64,000 nucleotides of DNA, from positions 13,545,676-13,609,675 of the forward strand of contig JAMKCF010000008.1 of assembly GCA_023634235.1 (NCBI GenBank), read 5' to 3'. A program made the position numbers and the translations under genes. Position 1 is the first letter of the stretch. Each line of letters begins with the position of its first letter. The DNA is from Pisaster brevispinus (Eukaryota > Echinodermata > Asteroidea > Forcipulatida > Asteriidae). The notes beneath the pieces are model-generated. The model had not been told where the DNA came from. It saw only the letters and a list, made by a program, of their open reading frames with translations, and did no database searches. Of this stretch, positions 1 through 9,300 are shown piece by piece.

Positions 1-152
1 TCCAAAATGGCTGCTGCGGCTACGGCTACGACTGTTGCTAAGGATGTTGCTAAGGATGTCCTGAATTCCAACGCATGATAGCAGCGATCAAGCCGTAGCT
101 GCCAGTTCAGACACGGCCTTAGTTGCAATTCTGACTACAAATTTTTTGAAAG
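1..152 (+). other. Intronic leader with short duplicated codon-like motif
   Basis: The first 75 nt read in the downstream frame as an Ala/Thr-rich string. They contain a direct duplication of GTTGCTAAGGAT at about 34-57, and the frame then hits stops at 76-81. The even GC-rich codon pattern suggests either a pseudo-exon or a repeat end. No second copy occurs in the window. Confidence 0.3.
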
Positions 153-389
153 GTTCTCCGATGTTTTCATCATTCGTACAGATGATCAAGGCAGGGACAA
201 ACTGCGAACCAGCCAGCTGCGCGTCGAGCCAGACGAATTCATCCTCCCAGAGAAGCATCGGAAGACTCTGACTGTGACGCTCCATACGAACAAGACGGAC
301 ATCACGAGCAGACCCTTGGGGAAAGAGGGCATCCTGGCAGCTATTGGGCTGTTTTATGGAGATGAGATCTCCAGACAGCAATATAGAAG
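153..389 (+). CDS. CEP192: CEP192-like exon a (first exon in window)
   Basis: The exon encodes FSDVFIIRTDDQGRD through LRVEPDEFILPEKH to YGDEISRQQYR, which reads like an edge of a PapD-like domain. The donor is AAG|GTGAGA and the exon ends in phase 2. The chosen acceptor ends AAAG at 152, after a CTGAC branch-point-like word and a T6 tract. An alternative acceptor lies at TTCAG|ACAC (exon start 111). In-frame stops at 76-81 rule out anything further upstream. The codons before those stops (1-75) read as an Ala-rich string and probably belong to intron or repeat sequence. Confidence 0.72.
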
Positions 390-3300
390 GTGAGACAGAT
401 ATTTCAAGACAAGATAGAAAATATGCAATGGCAGTGCCCAAATTTGACACTGGACTGTAGGCCCGAAGCCAGTGATTGTAGCGTCGCGCCAGTAAATTCA
501 CGACTTGACAGGTTCTATGGTCTTATGTATTTTTCAGTTAAATAAAAACACTTCGCTGTGTAGTAAAACAAAATTTCATGTCCAACTGTTGATTTTGAGT
601 CTGGTTTCGGTAAATATCATTCAGTTCTGTTGAGTATCAAAGTAATGGAAAGAAAGAATTATTCTGTAGTGCTTGTTCAAATACAAACAGTTTTCATGTA
701 AACTTCTTAGAAATGTCTTTTCCATTAAGAATCTCGTCTTGTAAAAATTTGTTTGGTCTAATAAAAGTTTGAGCTACAAGCTCTGAACTGTGGTCTAGTG
801 GAATTTTACCCCAAAAATTCAAGCCTTGAATGGCAAAGCATTAGATTAGGGGAGTCAGTTGGCATTAAGTGGTTATGTGGTTCAATTAATAATGACGTAG
901 TTGATAATTAATATGGTCAACATACATTGACTTCAACTGTCTGTTACATATTGCTCAATAGTTTTGGTAGCCAATCAAATTCCAATTCCATTCAGTGATG
1001 TTGGGCCATAGAATGGTCAATTGTAAGCAATGTTTCTTGTAGTGATAAATGTTTTATTTTTTTCAAAACAGAGCGTTGAGACGGAGTGACAGCGAGGAAG
1101 TCAGTCTGTCTACCCACAACCCGCTGCGTGACGTCACATTTGATCGACCTTTCACAGGAGAGGCCAAAGTAAATGAAGGTAACGAACTGGTCATATTTTC
1201 CTTAAAGCTCCTCCCTAAAAAACAAAATTGTATGAAGTAATGAACCACAAGGGAAACTGACTGAAATAAAAAGTTGCATCCCCTTTAGGTGCTCCTTGTG
1301 CTGCCACTTCCCAGGTTGTATCGTAGACTTGGGTGTGATCCCTGGTTGTACGGCAGTTACAGTTTGAATAGCTTCTTACTGGCACCCCGAAACAAAAATA
1401 AGGACAAAATAGGGAGACCGCCAACACTAGGGCTAGATAGCTCAGTTGATAGAGCGCCGGCGCATTAATCTGGAGGTCGCAGGTTCAAGTCCCGCTCCAG
1501 TCAATATTTCTTTGTTCAACCCAACAATTAAAACAAAATTGTCTGTATTCACAGTGAGTGACCTACCATGGAGAAGTGGAGATCTGAATCTATTCTACTG
1601 TTGTGTTTCACGGGTTATGGTTCTTCTGAAGGGTAGGATGGATCAGGGTGAGTCCATGGCCAACACCCAGAGGCCCTCGTTGGCATCCTTGTCTCCGGTC
1701 AGATCATCAGTGCCTTCCTCAAGGGATGAGGACAGGTCTGTTGGCCAGTCAAATAGGTGAGATTAGCTGAGTTCCTCTTTTTAAAGGCGAAGTAAACCTT
1801 TGCATTTTGGAACTGCTTCATTGTCTAAATCCTATATAAATACAATATAACTAAACTGTGAAACTTTCGTTTCAAAAGGTGGTAGCTTTTTTTGAGACAT
1901 CGCCGAATACCTGGAGCGGTTTATGTCTGGAAACGTTTCTGTCAGATTTAAATGTTTTTGAAGGCCTCTCTCTAAAACCACATTCCTTTGAAAGGAATTG
2001 TTTCTGAAAATGGTATACACTATCAACAGCTGCAGTGCTTCTTACCAAGTAAGTTTTTATGGTCACCAATTTTTGGAGTAATTACAAAAGGTATACCCTT
2101 CCTTAAAAAATGTAGTGCCATAGATGATTGAATGTCATTGTGTAACATTTATGTTGTTGTTCATTTCCTCTATTTTTCTGCAATTACAAAAGTAACATAT
2201 CTGTTAATTGCAAAAGAACCACAATATAAAGTCTGCCATTCTCCCTCCCCAGACCTATCACTGTAGCCTACACCCCACCGGTCAAAGGCACCCCTGCTCC
2301 CCGTCAAGCTTCCTCTGCCCAGCTCAGCCCCACCCGGACCTCAAGGACAACCTCTGCCTCTGATGTTGTCCTGACCAGCATTGAGGGCAGGATGGATTCT
2401 TGGAGTGTCCAACCCCATCAGATGGTCATCACAGCCCCCGGCGCTGGGGTCGGCGTTCAGAAGAGCCACAGTATAAGAATCGCTAATCATAGCCCCAGGA
2501 AACTAAGGTTGGTTCAAATGTTTTGGTGTTTAGCTCTCTATTTAGTAAACCGCGCTGGTAGCACCACCTTGGAGGACAACCTTGTTCCCAGTGATGTATG
2601 ATGTCGCCGCGCCATTTTCCCCCAGAATGCCTTTCTCAATCATTGCTCAATTATAACCCCTGGAAGTGTGACTTTGAAATATCCAAATATAATGGATGTT
2701 TAGTTAGTCCTGTGGTTGATCCATTTTATGTGAGAGATGTTCGCAGAGCATGCTATCAAAAGAGGCATCAACCATAGAGCAACTAGTCCCTTCTAATTCT
2801 AATTTGATCTTGTGACATGTCTAATTGTATGCAGTAAGGTGACTGTGTACAAAAATGATCCATTTGACACGCACATACTATAATAATAGTAATAACAAGT
2901 TCTTATATAGTGCACTTTACAATAATGTATCAATGTGCTTTGCATTAGTGCCTTGGTCATAGGGCAAATTACATTCCTTTTTAATCTTTCTCAGCTCCCT
3001 GAGGAGTATGCAGCCCCGGGCTGCCCTGGCACTCCGAAGGCTTTTCAAACACAATATCAACATCTACCCTCGCAGATACCATTTGTACCCCTGGGTGAAG
3101 AGAAGCAATTATAGTAAAACATCTTGCTCAAGGACACAAGTGTCATGACCGGGGCTCGAACCCACAACCCGATGACTTAACCACCAGAACTTGAATTCAA
3201 GCTCTAAATCGCTCGGCCATGACACCCTACAAGCGCTTGAAGGATTTTAACAAGCGTGCTTGCAAAGCAGTCACGCTTGGCCAATCAGCGTTGATTCCAG

Positions 3301-6300
3301 GGGTTAGTCATGAGAGGTATCGATTCCGCACGCTGCCCATGGTAGAGAGGCTGGTGGGAAGACAACCCCCCAATGGTTCATGAAAACCCCATTGGCCAAA
3401 GTGATTTCAACTCACTGTATTTTTTTACTGCGTGAGGCCGTGTTTGAACCACATTGATGCAAAACAAGTGATGATAAACAAGTAAAATTAAACCAGTTTC
3501 TTTCATTGAAAGCACTCTTATGTGGTCAAAAACATAGTCAATTCCAGTTTCGTTTTAAAGACGATGTGTATAGCGCTTCACACTCTGATCTGAGAAACAA
3601 TTATCATTATAAACTTACTTTTTCTTTTTATTATAGACTAGATGGGAAAACAATTAAGAACAATATATTCAAAACATTTTGGTTATTTTATCTAAGTTTA
3701 AAAAAGACACTATTCAAAACTTGTTCATACTGTTCAGGTTTGAAACTATGCACACACCAGACTGCCTTATTGTCACCCCTGCGGCGGGAGTTGTGGAGCC
3801 CATGAGTCAGCTGCTGGTACTAGTTAGCTGTAACCCTTCCATTCGGTCCAGAGGGGTACAGTTACCATGGAGCGGGGCCATTCTGGTAGTTTGTGATGAC
3901 CAAAAGCAGGTAAAACCTTTTTCACTAAAATAATGAAACAGCTGTTTCAAACAGGTTGAGAAAATGTAATTCTACCTGTTTTGTTTTTACTGGTGATTGT
4001 TTATATTTTCATACTTAAAAAGAGTGTTATTAAAATTCTTTGATCATTTGAATATTTTGAATAATTGAGCCATATGTGGTAAGGTCTAAAACCTTTTTTC
4101 GTCATTTCTTTGTACAGGAGGTCAAAGTTCAGATTAGGGAAGACTTTGGTATGGACTCTTCCATTATCCCATCAATGGGTAGAATGCAGTCACTCTCGGA
4201 CCAGCCTGTCACCCCTGATACATCAATGGTAGCTGCCTCATCAGAAACCACATCTCCTGTAAAGTTGCAATCGAAGGCGATTCGTTTTCCGACGACAGTG
4301 GTTGGGAACACCTCAGGTATGACCATAGAGAAAGGACCACAGAAGGAGTTACAACTCTCTTTACTTCAGAGGAAACATGATCACCGCCGCAAATGCCTTG
4401 CAGTCATATGCTAATCAGATTGTGACCGTTGACACAAAGAAACACTTTGCAGTCAGCCATTTGTGGAACAATGTCCATAGCAGAGCGGCGCATTGTATTT
4501 TGGGAAATTGGGTGCGCAGAACTCCAAACCAGTAGCTCTGTTGGATGAAAGTGTGGAAGGAAAAGAATGTTTCCAGTCTTTAAATGTTTTTCTTTGTGGT
4601 TTGGATTTGGCTACGGCTGGCCACATCATCAATTGACATGTCCAAAAAGAAAAACTAACCCCCTTCCAGATGCATAATGTTTTGACCCAGAAAATCCATG
4701 AAAATTGTATATAATGTCAGTTTTAACAAAAGTCATAATTCTCGCACGAATTATAAAGATTTTTGTGTAAATTCTCTTAACTTTGGTTGATTTTCAAAAA
4801 CAAAACATTGACGGATACCTGTCATTAAAATCTTCGCAATTGTGGAAAAGCTTGCAGCGAAATGACGTCGGGAAAATATGACGCAGCATTCTTCAATGCA
4901 GGGCCCAAATGAGTTGCAGTTTATCAGTGTCAGTGTAAAATGCGGCGTTGCACAACCTACACATAGGGTTCGTGTGGCCCATTGATCTCTATTGTTACTG
5001 CCCGGCAGGTTCGAACTCCTTCCGTGGTCCTTTCTCTATGGTATGACAAACAAAAATGTCCCCCCAAAAAATTACTGTTAAAAATACATTTTGCAAATCT
5101 TAAACTTTAAAAGCAGAATTTGGGTATCATAACTGCTTGACATAAGGAATAGTACAGGGCTCAAAGTTAACACTGGAATTCAGGCCTAAGGCCAGTGGTT
5201 TTAGCATCAGGCCAGTAAATTCACGACTGGACACGTCCACCGATCTTGTGTTCATTTAATGGAATAATAATACCTCACTGTGTAATATCTTTGACAGAGA
5301 AGTTGATGTTCACATGGTGACTTCAAATTTGAATATCTTTCAATTCTGCTGAGCTTCAAAGTTTACTTACCAATATGAGACAAAGGAGGTTATGTAAATG
5401 GAAAAGTAGTGTTATAAATCTTGAAATTATCACATTAAAGCTTATAAAATGTAACATTTTACTCTGGTAATTTCTAATCTAAAAAGTCCAGATTTCATGG
5501 GGCCGGGCCTTTATTTACGCCACTGCCCATAATTGTGAAAAAATTACATATTTTCTCAAATTTTGTGGGAACATTCTCTTATCTAAGAAGAAAGCACTAG
5601 GTACGTTGCACACCGAAGACTCATTTTGGTATTTTTCTTTTGTCTGGTACCCAGAAGCCACTTTAGAGTTTCAGAACAATACATCAGAGCTTCGTCAGTG
5701 GTGTCTGTCATCCTTTGCTCCGACCTACGTCAAGCAGGACAGCGGGGAGATCTACCGAGCAACTTACTCCGCCTTTCGCTTCACTCGTCAGTATGGAAAC
5801 CTTGAACCAGGACAGAATATCGCGGTAGGCTCTGCATTAATTTCTAATGAAATTTTCTTAAATTATTATTACTATTATTATCACTATATTTTTCTGGTAA
5901 TAAAACCAAGGATGCTTCATAATTGAATTTAGCTCGCAAGCCTGAGGAAACCTGTAAACAAGGGTGCTTGCTAAACCAGAAACACTGGAGTTAACCTCTG
6001 CACTTCCACGATAGGGGGGGCCTAAGTGTTCTGGGTTCTTTTACATGCACTACCAATCCTAGTACACAGAACCTATGGCTTAACCAAAGGATAAAGCAAC
6101 TATGGTAACAGTATCTCGCTCAAGGACACAAGTGTCACAACCGGGACTCAAACCCACACTCTGCTAATCAGAAACACCAGAGCTTGAGTCCGGTGCTCTT
6201 AACCTCTCAGCCACGACAGAGTTAAACACAAATTTCCTGAGAGGAGAAACGTTTTTTATCGTCGATCTACATTGCTGTGTTGCTGTCTCGAGCAAAATGC

Positions 6301-9300
6301 CTTTGAAATCCGATAATCATTTGCATATTTTTCATAGATTTGTTTTTAATAATTTATTTTAAGGTTAATCTGGAGTTTATTCCAAGAGATGAAGGGATGT
6401 ATTCACAATACTGGGACTTGGAGGTACGTATTCTTTGTCCTGTATACTTGGCAACAGTAATAGCTTCTATTCCCAATACATACCAAGGGTCAAGACTATT
6501 TTTTCTCATTCTGGCCTTAGCTTGGGTTACATTGGGTCAAATTGATGAGTAGCAAGATGGATGCACTGCGATAAAGGTAATTAGACTAGAACGCACAATA
6601 TTTTGATGACAGCATATTGCATATCCTTGGAACTCCTTGTCCGTTGCATGTTTCCCTCCATCCTACAACTCAGACTGTTTTAAAAGGAATTTCAACTCCT
6701 ACCTTCAGCTCCCTAGATTTATTTTTCTTCTTGTAGCCTTTTAGTACCAAGAGTGGCTTTCAGCCTTGTTTGGGGCGAATTTTCATAAACAAAATCAATA
6801 AATAAGTAAACGTATGTTTTTCCTAAGTTCTAATAGGGTTGTGTATATCACAGAATTTGTAGAAAGACTGCTGCCCATTTTCAAGTAGATCTTTTGCAAC
6901 TTCACTGGCTTGCATTTGTTGGAAAAAGGATGGGCGGCCTTCACTGCAAAAAATACAAAACTGCTATCAAATTATCCATATCACTGATAAAGTAATTGTG
7001 CTACCCTTGGGAAAAAGTGCACATATAGAAAAGGTTTTTTTAAATGTTTTAATAAAAAGGGCAGATTTGTGCCAAACCGGCTATACTCAAGGCCACCAAT
7101 GCAAAATGTTTCTAGCACATTTATTTGGCATTAGTATGGAATTTTCTTGTGGTTGGAATTCCAGCCCCTTGTGCTTTTACGATGAATCGAAAAACAACAA
7201 CATTGAAACACAAACCTTTTGGATGTTCACAGAGTAACAGAAAGTCCACACTGGCTAATGGCTCTCACAAGACTCGCATCGAGCTGGTAGGCCAGGGTTC
7301 CAAAGGGGAGGCGGCTTCGTCGGCGCCTACTCACCACAACACCAAGAAGAAGAAGAAGAGTCATCATCATGGAGAAGGGAACCTGGTACGGGTTGAGCCT
7401 CGAGTCAACTCCAAACCGACTGCCTTGGCCGTACCCATCCTGGGGGACAACTCAAGTGAAGGAGATATTAGGTTAGTTATTACTACTTATTTTTATTTCT
7501 CAAAACTGTAAACAAGGATGCGCAAATGAAGTCAACTTAATCTCTACAGTCCTGGAAACCCAGGGCCCCAATAACACAAAGCACTGAGATTCACTAAAGG
7601 TAGGGTCATACTTTGGTCAGTACTCCAAAAAATAATGACCATAGAAACTTAGCTGGTGAGAAGCACTGCAGCTGTTGATTGTATAAACTATTCTGAGAAA
7701 GAATTCCTTTTAAAGTACTATGGTTTGAATAATTCCCCCCCCCCATAAAACATTTGGGGTGACAGGGCACAGGATGAGTTTGTCGGTGGATTGATTTTAA
7801 CTGATTATAGGATTGGAACTGGCCTTTTACTCTGGGCGAGCTCTGTGTTCTTGACATCTATTCTAGAATGTGAAAGGTTGGGTTTCGAATCCCTCCCAAT
7901 TCATCTGTGGTTTGATATAATAATAACTAGTTTTTTTATACAGAGCTTTATCTATGGGCGTCTCAAAGCACTTATCAGATATGAATTCCACAAATTTTTG
8001 AGTTATGAGACCCTTTTATGTAACACCTTGTAAGAGTTTTGTGCTGCGGCGCATTCAGCAGCCACTGCCAGAAACACCTGGGCTAACCCGTACTCTTAGC
8101 ATTAAGTGTAACTGGGTTCTTTTACGGGCATTACACAGCACACTGGACCAACGGCTTTACGTCCAATCCGACGGATGAAGCAATAATGGTCGGGACTTGG
8201 ACCCACACTCTGCTGATCAGAAACACCAGAGCTTGAGTCCAGTATGCTTGACAGCTCGGCCACAACACGCCGACTGTTCTCTATGACTCAGAAAAGCACT
8301 GAGTATACTATGCAAATCATGCATCGGTAGGGGTCGAAATTTTTGTTTAGTGTTGAGCAAGTAAACTCACAAGCGGACAAGTCTGGCAGTCATATGGTTT
8401 TCAGTTGAACAATAATACCTCACTGTGTAATATCTTTTTATAAAATCGTGTTCAAATGTTGACTTAAGGCTATACATTTCAATTCTGTTGAGTGTCAAAG
8501 TTTACTTAGCCCTAAAACAAATGTGATAAATCTTTCATTAGTGCTTATTAAAAAAAATACATGTTACACTGTGTAGAACATTCTTTCTTTAATTAGATTC
8601 TGCTCTGGTAAGATAAATTCTGGTGGAAGAAAAAATGCTGTCTTGTGGAATTTTACCCCAAGTTCAAGCCCTGTTTTGGTGTAGGTAAAAAGTTAAATCA
8701 TATTGGAACCGATCGGATGTGATTGCTGAGTGAAAATGTGATGTCATAAATCACTGCGACAAAAATGACCTCTAGATGAATCTAAGCTCTTGGTGAAATC
8801 AAGCCCAAGCTTACTCTGGCAATCAGAAACACCAGGGCACACCGGGGTAGGGATGAATTATGCATGAGTTTTCATTCTTACCATAATACCATTGTGGCAT
8901 TTTTGTTTTTTTACTCAGCTTTCAAACCCATATTTGAGCATGCACTTCTGATTAATTCATGGAAACCGACACAATTGGTAACATCAGTCAAATTGAATAT
9001 TTCCTTCCTTTCACGTGGTCAGGAACAATGAATTCAATCATGAAAATGTAAAACAAAAAAAGAGACCACCAGAAAAAAAACCTTTCACAAATGAGTGGCA
9101 CATGCCTATTTATGCTATCAATAAATGTAAGTAGCTGTCCTGTAAAAATATGAACGTCTGCTCCCAGTTATAAATCCCCATCACCACCCATTAATCACTC
9201 ACTGTCTGGAACTGGACACCCCATTTATTTAAAACACGTTTAAACCCTCGGGAGTCTGTCTTTGTTATGGTCCGTCCAAACAAACTATTATCCCAAAGGA

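Noticed and set aside
88..501. 137-codon minus-strand frame
   Set aside because: It is antisense to the CEP192-like exon at 153-389 and has no homology I recognise.
1431..1503. Functional tRNA-Asn gene
   Set aside because: Base 33 is C, the anticodon reads ATT, and 5' flanking sequence is shared with another copy, which indicates a SINE.
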